Below are positions 1-9,586 of a stretch of 64,000 bases of DNA, one piece after another. Source of the DNA: Hoeflea_A sp965228785. Its GTDB lineage: Bacteria; Pseudomonadota; Alphaproteobacteria; Rhizobiales; Rhizobiaceae. Both the position numbers and the translations under genes were made by a program. The notes under the pieces are model-generated. The model was not told the DNA's origin, did no database searches, and saw only the letters and a program-made list of their open reading frames with translations. Position 1 is the first letter of the stretch, and each line of letters opens with the position of its first letter. The stretch is taken from positions 2,170,001 through 2,234,000 of the forward strand of contig CBDDIF010000001.1 in the NCBI GenBank assembly GCA_965228785.1, given 5' to 3'.

Positions 1-1850
1 ATCCTGACGATCTTTTTCTCGCTTTTCGCCAACATGCTTATGTTTGTGGCGCCGATCTACATGATGCAGGTCTACGACCGCGTCCTGGCAAGCCGCAACG
101 AGACAACGCTGATTCTGCTGACGGTCATCGCGGTGGCGATGCTTCTGACGTATGCCTGCCTGGAATATGTCCGCTCGAGGCTGCTTGCGCGTGGTGGCAA
201 CCGATTCGATCGGCAGCTTTCAAAGCCGGTTTTCGACGCGGTGGTAAAACTTCAGTCGATGCAGTCGAATTCGGCGAGCGCTCAGGCGATTCGCGACAAG
301 GATGTGGTGCGCGATTTTATCGGCGGCAACGCCATCATGGCCTTCTGCGATGCGCCGTGGGTGCCGATATTCGTAACCGTTTGTTTCATCATGCACACCT
401 ATCTGGGTCTTGTAGCCCTGAGCGGTGCCATAATCATCTTCTCTCTGGCGCTCCTGAACGAATTGACCACCAGAGGTCTTCTTGCGAAGGGTAACCGAGC
501 GTCCATCATTGCTGCTCAGAACGCACAGACAACGCTGCGAAACTCTGAGGTCATCAATGCGCTCGGCATGCGCAACAATATTCAGCAACGCTGGGACAAA
601 AAGCACGTAGAAGCCCTGGGTTGGCAAGGTAAGGCCGGCGATCGCGCAGGCGGCATCGTGGCCGTTCAGAAATTCGTGCGCATGGGTTTGCAGGTCTCGA
701 TTCTGGGAGTAGGCGCCTATCTGTCGATCCTCGGCGAGATATCTCCGGGTGTCATGATCGCTGCGTCGATCATGATGGGCCGCGCCTTGGCTCCGGTTGA
801 GCAATCCGTTGGCAGCTGGAAATCCTTCGTGGCGATGCGTGAGGCCACAAAGCGACTACGCGCGATGTTTGCATCACTGCCTGAGCAGCTCGAGCAGATG
901 GATTTGCCGGATCCAACCGGCAAGTTGGCGATCGAAAACATTATTGCCGGGCCTCCCGGTGCTCAGAAGCCGACGCTCAAGGGTCTCACTTTCAACGTTG
1001 ATCCAGGTAGTATCCTTGCGATCGTTGGTCCCTCGGCCGCTGGCAAGTCAACACTGGCGCGGGTCATGGTCGGCGTGTGGCCTGCGGCGTCCGGACACGT
1101 TCGCATTGATGGTCCGATATCGATCATTGGGACCAGGAAAAACTCGGCCGATTTGTCGGTTACGTACCTCAGGACGTGGAGCTGTTCTCCGGAACAATTG
1201 CCGAGAATATTGCCAGATTTGCCCAAATTGATGACAAAAAGGTAATCGCAGCGGCGCAAATGGCCGGCGTTCATGAAATGGTCCAAGGCCTTGCGCAGGG
1301 CTACGACACCGAAATCGGTGAGGGAGGTCAGGCCCTTTCCGGTGGCCAGCGCCAACGCGTCGCTCTTGCACGAGCGGTTTACGGCGATCCGGTCATGATT
1401 GTGCTCGACGAACCCAATGCGCACTTGGATACGGCTGGTGAAGAAGCCCTGTCTGAAGCGATGAAGAAGATGCGGGAAATGGGTATGTCGGTCATCGTGA
1501 TCACGCACAAGCCCAACCTGCTGACGATTGCTGACCAGATCATGATCCTGATGGACGGCCAGTTGCAGGGCATCGGAACGCGCGAACAGATGCTGCCGAA
1601 ACTGATGGGCCCCAAGGTGGTCCAAGCACCGCCGCGCGACCAAGGGCAGCCGGGTGTCGCCAATATGCCGGCGCCGCCGCAAGGGATGCCGCAGCGTGGC
1701 CCGCAGGCGGTGCAGCAACAGCCACGGCCTGGGCAGCCTCAGGCGAGTCCATCACTGCAGCGGCCTCCCGCACCGCGTCCACAGACGGTGACTCAGCCGG
1801 GACCGGACGTCGGATCGGCGGTCCGTGCACGGACACAAAAGGCCGACTAG
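1..1850 (+). pseudogene. Type I secretion ABC transporter (permease/ATPase), 5'-truncated and frameshifted
   Basis: This is a HlyB/PrtD-type inner-membrane ABC exporter that would energise secretion of a protein through a HlyD adaptor and TolC. The reading frame is open from base 1, so the true start lies off the left edge. The first part holds several membrane segments and Walker A (GPSAAGKST, codons from base 1027). The second part, in another frame, holds the signature LSGGQRQR and Walker B (VMIVLDEP). The frame changes near 1111-1116: adding one base there would read IDG-x-D-I-D-H-W-D-Q-E-K and restore continuous family-like sequence through GYVPQDVELFSG. The product ends in a Pro/Gln-rich tail of about 60 residues after the ATPase. 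The hlyD gene follows at once. The break is either a real null mutation or a sequencing error; the otherwise intact sequence on both sides makes an error or a very recent mutation likely. Confidence 0.85.
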
Positions 1851-1916
1851 AAGCTGCCTTGAATTGAACCCATTTTGGCGCCAGAAGCGCGCCTTACGAT
1901 AAATTCGGATCGGACC

Positions 1917-3230
1917 ATGAGCAATCAGGACGAAGCACCCAAAGTATCAACCAGCTATCTCGGCATATTACTGTTCGGCGCGATTATTCTGCTGATCAGT
2001 GTCGGTGGATTTGGTGTCTGGGCAGCAACGGCTAAACTCGATAGCGCGGTGATCGCGGCGGGCAAGGTTGCGGTGGAATCCAACCGTAAGGAAATCCAGC
2101 ACCTGCAGGGTGGGATCGTCAAGGAGATCGCGGTCAGGGACGCGCAGCGGGTGAATGAGGGCGACCTACTTGTCGTGCTCGATCACACACAGGCCAAGGC
2201 CAATACCGACCTGACGCGGGTCCAATATTTCCAGGCTTTGACGCAGGAGGCCCGGCTGATGGCCGAGCGCGACGGACTGGACGAGATCACCTTCCCCGAC
2301 ATGATCATGCGGAACAGGGACGATCCGGCCGTCAAGACGATGATGACCGATCAGGAGCGTCAGTTCGGCGAACGCAAGGAATCGATCGAAAATCGGATCG
2401 ATATCTTCGAAGCTCAGATCGCGCAACAGGAGGAGTTCATTGCCGGGACCCGGGAGCAGATTGCTTCCCTTGATTCGCAGATCGCCAGCTACGACACCGA
2501 AATCGAGGCTGTGCGCCCGGCTGCAGAAAAGGGTTTTTACGCAAAAAATCGCCTGGCTGCGCTGGAGCGGGAACGCACCCGGATCTTCGGCCAGAAAGCT
2601 GAGTCCCGTTCTTCTATCGCTCGTACCGGGCAGAGCATTGGCGAAGCCAAGATCGAGATCTTGCAGCTCAAGCAAGAATTCGTTGAGAATGTCGTCGAAC
2701 AACTGCGCGAAGCGCGCCTGACCTTGGCTGATGCTCGTGAGCGGCATACCATCGCATCAGATGTTTACGATCGCGTCGAAATCCGCGCTCCGCAGGACGG
2801 GATCGTGCAGAATATGCAAATTCACACCCTGGGAGGTGTCGTGCAGGCCGGTGAAACGATTATGGAAATTGTTCCGGTCAATGACGACCTGATTATCAAT
2901 GCCCGGATCTCACCGCTCGATATCGACAGCGTCCGGACCGGCATGCAGGCCGAGGTTCGCTTCTCTTCCTTTACCGGTCAGGAAATTCCAACAATTTTTG
3001 GGACTGTGGAGTGGATTTCCGCAGACATTTTGATCGATGAGATGGAGCGAGAGGAATATTACGTGTCGAAGATTATTGTCGACAATGACAGTGTGCCTGA
3101 ACGGATTGCCAAAGTGTTGACACCAGGCATGCCGGGCGACGTGATCATCGCGACGGGTGAGAGAACCACTCTGAATTATCTCGTCCAGCCGCTGCAAAAC
3201 CGCTTGATAAAGGCATTCACCGAGGAATAG
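1917..3230 (+). CDS. HlyD-family type I secretion periplasmic adaptor
   Basis: This is the membrane fusion protein that links the ABC exporter just upstream to an outer-membrane TolC channel. The 437-residue product has one N-terminal membrane segment (about 15-37). Next comes a biotinyl-lipoyl-like half motif (VIAAGKVAVESNRKEIQHLQ), a long helical hairpin region rich in Glu/Gln/Arg (about 100-280), and the second lipoyl half with a beta-barrel (APQDGIVQNMQIHTLGG). The C-terminal part has the conserved PGMPGDVIIATGERT stretch. The length is typical of the family. A TTG 42 bases upstream is also in frame, but the ATG used here begins a normal short cytoplasmic leader. Its substrate is not evident; no GGxGxD-repeat protein lies nearby. 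Confidence 0.92.
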   Translation: MSNQDEAPKVSTSYLGILLFGAIILLISVGGFGVWAATAKLDSAVIAAGKVAVESNRKEIQHLQGGIVKEIAVRDAQRVNEGDLLVVLDHTQAKANTDLTRVQYFQALTQEARLMAERDGLDEITFPDMIMRNRDDPAVKTMMTDQERQFGERKESIENRIDIFEAQIAQQEEFIAGTREQIASLDSQIASYDTEIEAVRPAAEKGFYAKNRLAALERERTRIFGQKAESRSSIARTGQSIGEAKIEILQLKQEFVENVVEQLREARLTLADARERHTIASDVYDRVEIRAPQDGIVQNMQIHTLGGVVQAGETIMEIVPVNDDLIINARISPLDIDSVRTGMQAEVRFSSFTGQEIPTIFGTVEWISADILIDEMEREEYYVSKIIVDNDSVPERIAKVLTPGMPGDVIIATGERTTLNYLVQPLQNRLIKAFTEE

Positions 3231-3307
3231 CCGCGCTCGGAAAATATGTCCAAGGTGCGGCTTTTCCGGGCATTCATCACACATGAGCGTGATCTGAAAA
3301 CAGAAGT

Positions 3308-3348
3308 GTACAGTAAACCTTGTACCATCCGGAAAAGTGCGCTATATA
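3308..3348 (+). promoter_or_regulatory. Putative sigma70 promoter with overlapping inverted repeat upstream of the XRE gene
   Basis: A -35-like TTGTAC (3320-3325) and a -10-like TATATA (3343-3348) are separated by exactly 17 bases. An inverted repeat GTACA-N8-TGTAC (3308-3325) covers the -35 box. The small XRE protein starts 26 bases after the -10, so autoregulation through this repeat is a reasonable guess. This is read by eye and not tested. Confidence 0.55.
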
Positions 3349-3373
3349 GGTTTCTGCAGAGGTGGTGTTAGAT

Positions 3374-3676
3374 ATGTATACGAATCCGCAGAAACGCACA
3401 GACGCAGGTGTTCAAGAGCTTCGCAAAGAGGCCGGACTCTGGTTGAAAGAAAGACGGGAGGCTATCGGCCTTTCCCAGCGCCAGCTGGCCGAGTTGGTGG
3501 GCGCTGAATATTATACCTTCATATCGCAGTTGGAGACTGGCCGTGGCCGTATTCCACCGGCAAGATATGTTGACTGGGCCAATGCCTTGCAGGTAGAACC
3601 ACGTAAGTTTGTTTACACGCTTATGCGATTCTATGATCCTATTACGTTCCAGATTCTGTTCGAGGACGTGGAATAG
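3374..3676 (+). CDS. Small XRE-family helix-turn-helix regulator
   Basis: This is a 100-residue DNA-binding protein with a Cro/CI-type helix-turn-helix at about residues 22-80 (WLKERREAIGLSQRQLAELVG, then the recognition part ISQLETGRGRIPP). It has no sensor domain apart from a short C-terminal extension ending PITFQILFEDVE. An AGAGG ribosome site lies 11 bases before the ATG; a GTG 12 bases further upstream is less likely because it overlaps that site. A promoter with an inverted repeat sits just upstream. The next gene begins about 20 bases downstream on the same strand, so the two are probably cotranscribed. Confidence 0.8.
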   Translation: MYTNPQKRTDAGVQELRKEAGLWLKERREAIGLSQRQLAELVGAEYYTFISQLETGRGRIPPARYVDWANALQVEPRKFVYTLMRFYDPITFQILFEDVE

Positions 3677-3695
3677 GTTCTGAGGGGCAGTGACG

Positions 3696-5255
3696 ATGCA
3701 AGACGGTGTAATACCGCTTTTTTCTCAAAACAGACAGCCAAGCTGCGAGAGAAGAAGAGGGGGCTGGTCCAACCAGGATCTGGCCGAGTTATACCGCATC
3801 GAAGCAGCCCTCGTTCAGGCCGGCATTTCAGTTGATACCGAAATGGGAGAAACGGACGAGGGTGATCCCTGGTTCGCTTTCTGTGGCGCCGATTCCTGCG
3901 AGGTGCTCGTTCACGTCGCGATCATCGATGGCGAGTACCACATTGCCGGCACGACGGCGTCGGTGATCATAAAGGGTCACTCCTTTACCGATATCGTTCG
4001 CCAATTCATGACCCGAGAGCCGGCCTTCATGCTCGGTACGGCTCGACACAACAATGTCATGATCCACCCGAGTTCAGTGCTTATTGCGGTTTTCGCCGCT
4101 ATCTGCCTGATCTCAGATGAGCAAAGTGTCAGTCTTTTCGGCTTTGGCGAAAACGACAAATCGAACTCGATCAATGAAAATCGCCAGGACGGCGAGATCT
4201 TCAATGTAGCCGACCAACGTCAAGTCGTGCTCGGTGACTTCACATTCTCTCCACAGCAGGTGTTTATCATCCTGTCGGCGATTGCGTTTTCCTCTTCACC
4301 GATCATCCAGAACAACAGTCTCGGTCTTGAAGCGGCCTTCGGCGTGTTCGACCTGATAGAGACAGGTGGTTCTGAAGCTGAAGAAAGCGTTGAATTTGCA
4401 GCGACCGAAGTTCAGGAAAAAAATTACCTGCCGGTCGAAGACGAAAATACGGCGTCAAAGGAATACGCCCAGATCCTGTCTGACAGGCAAACGGAGCGCG
4501 TAGAGGCCAAGGCGCAAGCGGAGCAAGACGCCATTCTTGTTCAATCGTCAGAAGAGGCCGTATTGGCTGCTGACGCGGCTGCATATGTGGAGCCGGAAGC
4601 GCGTGACGTTGTCTATTCCGAAGGCCAGGTTGAGAGCGCACCGGCCGAAGAGACGCAAACAGTTGCGGCTGAGCCGGAGCCGTTGATTCAGAAACCTGTC
4701 ACCGAAAGCAGTGACGTGACGGTGGCTGCGGTTGATCCGAACGAATGGGTGATGGATTTCTTCAACTCCAACGCCGAGTTCGCGGACGCTGGGGAAGAGA
4801 TTTCCAGCCTGATCGATTCTCTGGAAGCCGAACTGAGTTCGTTCGTCAACGACACGATCCAGACCATATCGGCTACGGACGACCTGCCGGTAATGAGTGG
4901 CTCGCTCGATGACAACGGGACCATCTCCTACCCGACCGCGGTCAACACACCGGCTGTGGCAACACCGGAGACTGGCCTTGATGGCGGCCTCCCAGTTTAT
5001 GACGATGTCTCGGAGCTTACGCAACTCTTCAACGCCTTTGAAGAAACCTATGGCCAGCCCTTGTTTGATGACAATCACGGTCGTTTTGTGGTGTACAACG
5101 AGGCAGCTTGGGATGTTGCCTATGACGACAGTTCGCCGGATCCCGTGATCCTCCGCCATACGCTGGAGGACGGTACGTCAGTCTGGTTCATGGGTCTCAC
5201 AGATGAGAGTGTCGAGCCCCAGCCTGTCGATGAAGCAGCCTATCAGATGGTCTGA
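3696..5255 (+). CDS. Unrecognised acidic protein with two hydrophobic segments
   Basis: I do not recognise the family of this 519-residue protein. The N-terminal 110 residues look like a folded mixed alpha/beta domain (WFAFCGADSCEVLVHVAIIDGEYHIAG). Two hydrophobic stretches at about 126-140 and 188-204 could be membrane segments. A long Glu/Ala/Val-rich, low-complexity region follows (about 230-430). The C-terminus is a compact acidic domain with aromatic residues (about 445-519). A GAGGGG ribosome site stands 8 bases before the ATG chosen; an upstream GTG two codons earlier overlaps the spacing. It follows a small XRE gene and a type I secretion pair. A role with the exporter or at the envelope is only a positional inference. 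Confidence 0.75.
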   Translation: MQDGVIPLFSQNRQPSCERRRGGWSNQDLAELYRIEAALVQAGISVDTEMGETDEGDPWFAFCGADSCEVLVHVAIIDGEYHIAGTTASVIIKGHSFTDIVRQFMTREPAFMLGTARHNNVMIHPSSVLIAVFAAICLISDEQSVSLFGFGENDKSNSINENRQDGEIFNVADQRQVVLGDFTFSPQQVFIILSAIAFSSSPIIQNNSLGLEAAFGVFDLIETGGSEAEESVEFAATEVQEKNYLPVEDENTASKEYAQILSDRQTERVEAKAQAEQDAILVQSSEEAVLAADAAAYVEPEARDVVYSEGQVESAPAEETQTVAAEPEPLIQKPVTESSDVTVAAVDPNEWVMDFFNSNAEFADAGEEISSLIDSLEAELSSFVNDTIQTISATDDLPVMSGSLDDNGTISYPTAVNTPAVATPETGLDGGLPVYDDVSELTQLFNAFEETYGQPLFDDNHGRFVVYNEAAWDVAYDDSSPDPVILRHTLEDGTSVWFMGLTDESVEPQPVDEAAYQMV

Positions 5256-5303
5256 CGACTATCTTACGGCGAAACCGGGTTTCTCCGACACTGTGAACTG
5301 TGA

Positions 5304-6056
5304 CTAACCGTGCTCGTTGTAGGCTTGCACTGCGTCGTAGACACTGCCGAAACAGGCGATCTGCCCATCCTTCAGGAACAGGCCTTTGTTGCAGACACGC
5401 TGCAGCAGATCGAGGTTGTGAGAGGCCAGTACCAGGATACGGGTCTTTCCGACAAGGGAGCGCATATGCGCTTCTGCTTTCTCACTAAAGCTCTGATCCG
5501 CAACACTCAGCCATTCATCGAGTAGCAGGATATCCGGCTCGATCGAAACGCTCATGGCAAAATTCAGGCGCATCAGCATGCCCGACGAGTAGGTGTGCAC
5601 CGGCATCGACAGATAGTCGCCCAGTTCCGATACTTCACGGACCTGCTCGGTGAAGCGCTGGTGCTTTGCCCGCGGGACATCCAGAAGCCGTGCCCGTGAG
5701 AGGATGTTCTCGTAACCGGTTGCAAGGGAATCAAGCGCAACGCTGGGGTCGATGATGGCTGCGATCTGCCCTGTCGATCGTACGATGCCGCTTTGCGGGC
5801 GGTAGATGCCTGCCAGGATTCGCAGCAATGTCGATTTGCCGGCGCCGTTCGCCCCCATGATCCCGAGCTTGTCACCGGTCTGCAGCTTGAAGGTTAGGTC
5901 CGACAAGGCCTGCACAAAGAAGTGGTTTTCCGTATCCCGGCCCAACCGACCTCCGGTCCCGAAGGACAGCAGCTGCTTTTTCAGCGATTGGCTACCAACC
6001 CCGTAGATACGAAAGCGCAGGCAGACGTCTTCAACACTGAGTTCCAGATCGGACAT
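5304..6056 (-). CDS. Polysaccharide-export ABC transporter ATP-binding protein (KpsT/Wzt-like)
   Basis: This is the cytoplasmic ATPase of an ABC-2-type exporter for capsular polysaccharide or O-antigen. Of its 250 residues, Walker A (GANGAGKS) is at about 68-75, the signature YSSGM at 156-160 and Walker B ILLLDEW at 176-182. The YSSGM signature and an early GxRLGR segment are typical of the KpsT/Wzt/TagH group. There is no C-terminal carbohydrate-binding extension as in some Wzt proteins. The ATG chosen lies 4 bases beyond the stop of the permease gene, which fits a two-gene operon; a longer reading frame would run into the permease gene. Confidence 0.9.
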   Translation of the reverse strand: MSDLELSVEDVCLRFRIYGVGSQSLKKQLLSFGTGGRLGRDTENHFFVQALSDLTFKLQTGDKLGIMGANGAGKSTLLRILAGIYRPQSGIVRSTGQIAAIIDPSVALDSLATGYENILSRARLLDVPRAKHQRFTEQVREVSELGDYLSMPVHTYSSGMLMRLNFAMSVSIEPDILLLDEWLSVADQSFSEKAEAHMRSLVGKTRILVLASHNLDLLQRVCNKGLFLKDGQIACFGSVYDAVQAYNEHG

Positions 6057-6060
6057 AAAA

Positions 6061-6840
6061 CTAAACCAGATAGGGAACGCGGTGGCCGGTTCGCCTGACG
6101 AGATAAAGGGCTGCAAAGGCGGCAAGGATGTTGGCGCCGATGAGGAAAGCCCAGGTGATGGGTTCGGGGTTTTGACCGAGAAGGGGGGCCCGGATGGCTT
6201 CTATCATGTGATAAAAGGGATTGACGTTGGCGATGTAAATCCGCTTTTGCAACATGTCCTTCAAAAACATGATGGGCGTTACAAACATCACCACCTGAAC
6301 AATGCTCGCAACGATGTGAGGCACGTCTCGATAACGGGCACATATGATTGCCAGGCAGAGACCGATCGAAAACAGCAAAGTTGTTACGAGCGCATAGCCG
6401 ATGACGACCAAAAGCGTATTGGCGTTCGGCCAAATGGCGAAGCTGACGGCGATGATCAGATAGACAATCAGGTTGTGCAACATCAGCACGGAATGACGTG
6501 CCAGAACCCGCAGCACATGTATGCCGATCGGTAGCGGCATGTTGCGGATAATCTGGGCGTTGGACGTGAAGGCCGTGCAGGCATCGATCATAACGCCAGA
6601 AATGAACCACCAGGCAATGAAACCAGTTCCGACATGGGGTGTGTAGACTTCAACAGGAAGACCAAAGATGGTTGCGTAGATCAGAGACAGTGCAGCAACG
6701 AGGATTCCCAGATTAAGCACAAGCCAAATTGGTCCGAGCAGGGAACCGCGGTAGCGGGACTTGATATCCTGCTGGGCGAACCACAGCCAAAGTGGCCATC
6801 GACGCAGTGCATTGGCAATGTCGTTCAATGCGGTCATCAT
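6061..6840 (-). CDS. Polysaccharide-export ABC-2 permease (KpsM/Wzm-like)
   Basis: This is the membrane-spanning partner of the ATPase encoded immediately downstream. The protein (259 residues from this start) has six probable membrane helices and the family's N-terminal amphipathic motif (FAQQDIKSRYRGSLLGPIW). The central part contains FSIGLCLAIICARYRDVPHI and the C-terminus YNPF-like ANVNPFYHMIEAIRAPLLG, both usual in this family. The frame stays open 71 codons upstream with polar, proline-rich sequence that is not family-like, so the start at MMTALNDIANALRR was preferred; this leader could be real. No glycosyltransferase or capsule synthesis genes occur in the window. Confidence 0.85.
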   Translation of the reverse strand: MMTALNDIANALRRWPLWLWFAQQDIKSRYRGSLLGPIWLVLNLGILVAALSLIYATIFGLPVEVYTPHVGTGFIAWWFISGVMIDACTAFTSNAQIIRNMPLPIGIHVLRVLARHSVLMLHNLIVYLIIAVSFAIWPNANTLLVVIGYALVTTLLFSIGLCLAIICARYRDVPHIVASIVQVVMFVTPIMFLKDMLQKRIYIANVNPFYHMIEAIRAPLLGQNPEPITWAFLIGANILAAFAALYLVRRTGHRVPYLV

Positions 6841-7106
6841 GGTGCGGTGTTTCCCGACATAGCGGCGACAGCCCTTGTGCATGAAGTTGGCCGCTTTGGG
6901 CTGGCCTGCAACGTTGAATGGAAAAATGGGCTGATCATCATGCTTGGCTGTGGTCTTTTCGTTCCGATTGAGACGGTACGGAGGCTGGTCAGGATATTGC
7001 CAAGCTGCCACCTGGTTGGGGTCATTCGAGGGCAAACCCAAGTGCCATTCCATACTGCGAAAAGGCTCCGTAATTCAATACCCAAGTGGTTCGGGAAACC
7101 GCTTCC

Positions 7107-8249
7107 TCATAGCGTTTGCATGACGATCAGATAGGTTGCCGTGGCCGTGACAAAAGCAATAGGGAGCCAGCCGCCCAAGGCTCGGGCCAACCGGTAGTTT
7201 CGGCGTCTGATGCGGCGCGCGGCGACCAATCGACGTGAAACCGAGGAGATGTTCACAGTCCACATTTCGGGTGCATCGTCACCGCGGGCATAGACCGCAT
7301 CCAACAGGATATCCTGCGCCGCCTGAAGGTTTTCAAGCAAGTTCTGCACCGGATCCAGAATATAGGATTGCGTCAGCCGCTCGGCCTCGGTCGCGAGCTC
7401 GCCAGCTCGCAGATCATCGGCACCGGCCCGCAAATCAGTGATGAGCCGATCCTGGTTTTCGGTGACCGTGACCTTCAGAAAGCGAAGCTCGGTTCGGCAC
7501 TCCATATCCGTTGCCTTTTCGATCGCCGTCAGGCGCATGGGCAGATTGCCGGTCGTTTCCGTCTCATTCCCGGTGTTTTCCGCGCTGGTGAGTTCGGGGG
7601 CATTCTTGTACTGTTCGACAACCTTCTCGAAGGCCGCAAGGGCGCTGTCGGAGCCTCCGACGAATTCTTCCAAGGTATAATCGGACTCGCGCGGAACCTT
7701 GGTCTTTGTTTTGCGGTTGTGTCTGGCATCGTTTGCGTCCGGGCGAATCTGCGAGAAGAGGGCTTCGATCGCATCCTGTGCCACGCTGAGTTGCTTCGCC
7801 CGGATCCGGGTACACGTCTTGAGGTGAGTGAACAAGACGTGGCTGATGGCGACAATGCCCCTTCGATAGGTCCGGAACATCAACGCGATCTGCGCTCCGT
7901 GTTCCGTGATCTGCTGCTGAATGTCAAAGATCTCGGGTGTTTGTAGAGCGCTCAGCCGAACGGTAAGCAGGATGAAGAGTGAACCCAGCAGGATGAAAAC
8001 CTGTAGAGCGCCGAGCAGCAGAAGCGCAGGTGTTCGCAGTGCTCCGAAACCGGCTCCGGCAACAGACGTGGCAAGGACGACTGCTCCGGCCACCAGCAAC
8101 ACCCAGATGGCGGCAATTGCCAACCAGTCGCGCCGAGAGGGCTCCGGGAGCAGCAGGATATACCGGCCGATTTTTTCGACCAGATACCTTTCCTCCTCCC
8201 GGAACTCCGGAAACTGACAGGCGCGTTGCGCTTGTTTGATCAAGTCCAC
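7107..8249 (-). CDS. Unrecognised membrane protein with helical cytoplasmic region
   Basis: I cannot assign a family to this 380-residue protein. It begins with a charged leader, then two hydrophobic segments at about 44-65 and 73-100 (LAIAAIWVLLVAGAVVLAT and LLLLGALQVFILLGSLFILL). A long, mostly helical, charged middle part follows (about 105-340), with acidic and Arg/Lys-rich stretches. A third hydrophobic segment lies at the very C-terminus (about 357-377). The layout suggests a membrane-anchored coiled protein. It lies just upstream of the KpsMT-like pair on the same strand, about 265 bases away, so a link to polysaccharide export is possible but unproven. Confidence 0.7.
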   Translation of the reverse strand: MDLIKQAQRACQFPEFREEERYLVEKIGRYILLLPEPSRRDWLAIAAIWVLLVAGAVVLATSVAGAGFGALRTPALLLLGALQVFILLGSLFILLTVRLSALQTPEIFDIQQQITEHGAQIALMFRTYRRGIVAISHVLFTHLKTCTRIRAKQLSVAQDAIEALFSQIRPDANDARHNRKTKTKVPRESDYTLEEFVGGSDSALAAFEKVVEQYKNAPELTSAENTGNETETTGNLPMRLTAIEKATDMECRTELRFLKVTVTENQDRLITDLRAGADDLRAGELATEAERLTQSYILDPVQNLLENLQAAQDILLDAVYARGDDAPEMWTVNISSVSRRLVAARRIRRRNYRLARALGGWLPIAFVTATATYLIVMQTL

Positions 8250-8379
8250 TTCAGGGCCCCAAATGAAACGGCTTGCTCAGTTTGAGACTAGGTCTATCTA
8301 CCAGAACGCGCAACACTCTAAGCGGTTGGGCGTTGAGCAAGTTGTTGATGGCCCAAGCGGTCGCGCTATTGTTCAGGCT

Positions 8380-9408
8380 TCAGCGCGACGGGACTGGACC
8401 GGTTGACGTACCGACCATCAGTTCTGCTTCCAGCAGAGTGTTCAGGGGACCACTCTCAGGCTCTCGGATCAGATCCAGCAGCATTTGGCCGGCCTGCCGT
8501 CCGGCATCGCGCACGGACGAGCGTGCAGCTGTAAAAATTGGAACATCCTCGCCGTTTCTCAAGTAGGAGAGGGCGTCGTCGAAGGTGATGATCGAAATAT
8601 CCCGGCCGATGCGCAATCCCGCCTCTTCGACCGCGCGACGAATGCCAAACGCGGCAATAATGGAAGACGACAGGTATGCTGTAGGTGGCTCGTCGAGAGC
8701 CATCATGTCGCAAACGGAGCGGTAGCCGTAGAATTCGGTCATCTCGTCGGAGCGCATGATCCGGGGGTCTGGTTCCAAACCACGGGCTCGCAGAGACTGT
8801 TCGTAGCCGTCACGGCGCCGATAGGCAAAATCCAGTGTCTCCAGACCGTTGATCAATGCGATGCGGCGATGGCCGAGATCCAGGAGAAAGTCAGTCGCTC
8901 TGACGAAAGCACTCCGATTGTTCACATCAAGCCAGGAGTACGGGGCATCGACCCCGGATGAGCGCCCGTGCACCACGAAAGGAATGCCGATTTCCCGCAA
9001 CAGAGCGATGCGCTTGTCGTTGATTTTCGGACCGTGAACGATCAGCCCGTCGACGGTCCCTTTGGCCTTCAATTGCCGATAGACGGAAGCTTCCTCGCTA
9101 TCGGCAACGATTGACAGGACCATCTCGTAGCCATCGCGGGCGTAGATCTCACCAGCCCCGGCAACGAAGTCGCCGAAAATGGGGTTCACCATCTCGTGCT
9201 TTGACGAAAGCGGGATCACATGACCGGTTGCCATTGCCCGACCGGTTGCCAGGTTCTTGGCGCGGAGATTGGGCGAATAGTTGTGTTTTTTTGCCGCCTC
9301 CAGTACCCGCAGGCGTGTCGCTTCCTTGACTTCCGGAAAGCCGTTCAAAGCCCTGCTCACCGTCGTCTGGGAAAGGCCCAGGTGTTCCGACAACTCCTTG
9401 AGATTCAT
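8380..9408 (-). CDS. aglR: LacI-family repressor of the alpha-glucoside operon
   Basis: This is a 342-residue LacI/GalR regulator. The N-terminal helix-turn-helix is clear (MNLKELSEHLGLSQTTVSRALNGF) and is followed by the hinge (YSPNLRAKNLATGRAMATG). A periplasmic-binding-protein-like sensor domain then runs to the end. It is transcribed away from aglEFGAK, exactly as aglR is in Sinorhizobium, and a perfect LacI-type palindrome lies in the shared upstream region. It probably represses the transport operon until an alpha-glucoside such as sucrose, maltose or trehalose is present. A TTG six codons upstream is in frame, but the ATG has GGGGA before it and begins the domain correctly. Confidence 0.9.
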   Translation of the reverse strand: MNLKELSEHLGLSQTTVSRALNGFPEVKEATRLRVLEAAKKHNYSPNLRAKNLATGRAMATGHVIPLSSKHEMVNPIFGDFVAGAGEIYARDGYEMVLSIVADSEEASVYRQLKAKGTVDGLIVHGPKINDKRIALLREIGIPFVVHGRSSGVDAPYSWLDVNNRSAFVRATDFLLDLGHRRIALINGLETLDFAYRRRDGYEQSLRARGLEPDPRIMRSDEMTEFYGYRSVCDMMALDEPPTAYLSSSIIAAFGIRRAVEEAGLRIGRDISIITFDDALSYLRNGEDVPIFTAARSSVRDAGRQAGQMLLDLIREPESGPLNTLLEAELMVGTSTGPVPSR

Positions 9409-9422
9409 TGATTCCCCGTTTT

Positions 9423-9436
9423 CCAAAGCGGTTATA
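9423..9436. promoter_or_regulatory. Secondary operator-like site (AAAGCGGTT)
   Basis: The sequence CCAAAGCGGTTATA just before aglR resembles half of a LacI-family operator. The opposite orientation of nearly the same core (AAACCGCTTTA) occurs at 9555-9565. The pair may be auxiliary operators for looping, but similarity was judged by eye only. Confidence 0.35.
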
Positions 9437-9586
9437 ATTTTTTTAGCATACTAGTACCGAAACCTTCTGCCGTCAAAGGGGAGCCTGAAGAGTTCAGTTG
9501 CAGAGAAGCGGTGTTTTTCCCGTAAAACAGGGAAAATTCGCTAGCAAGATTGACAAACCGCTTTATGTGAGCGATGGTTGCAATAT

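Noticed and set aside
963..1718. 251-codon open frame opposite the secretion ABC gene
   Set aside because: It overlaps the ABC gene completely, has no ribosome site or family features, and looks like an antisense shadow in high-GC coding DNA.
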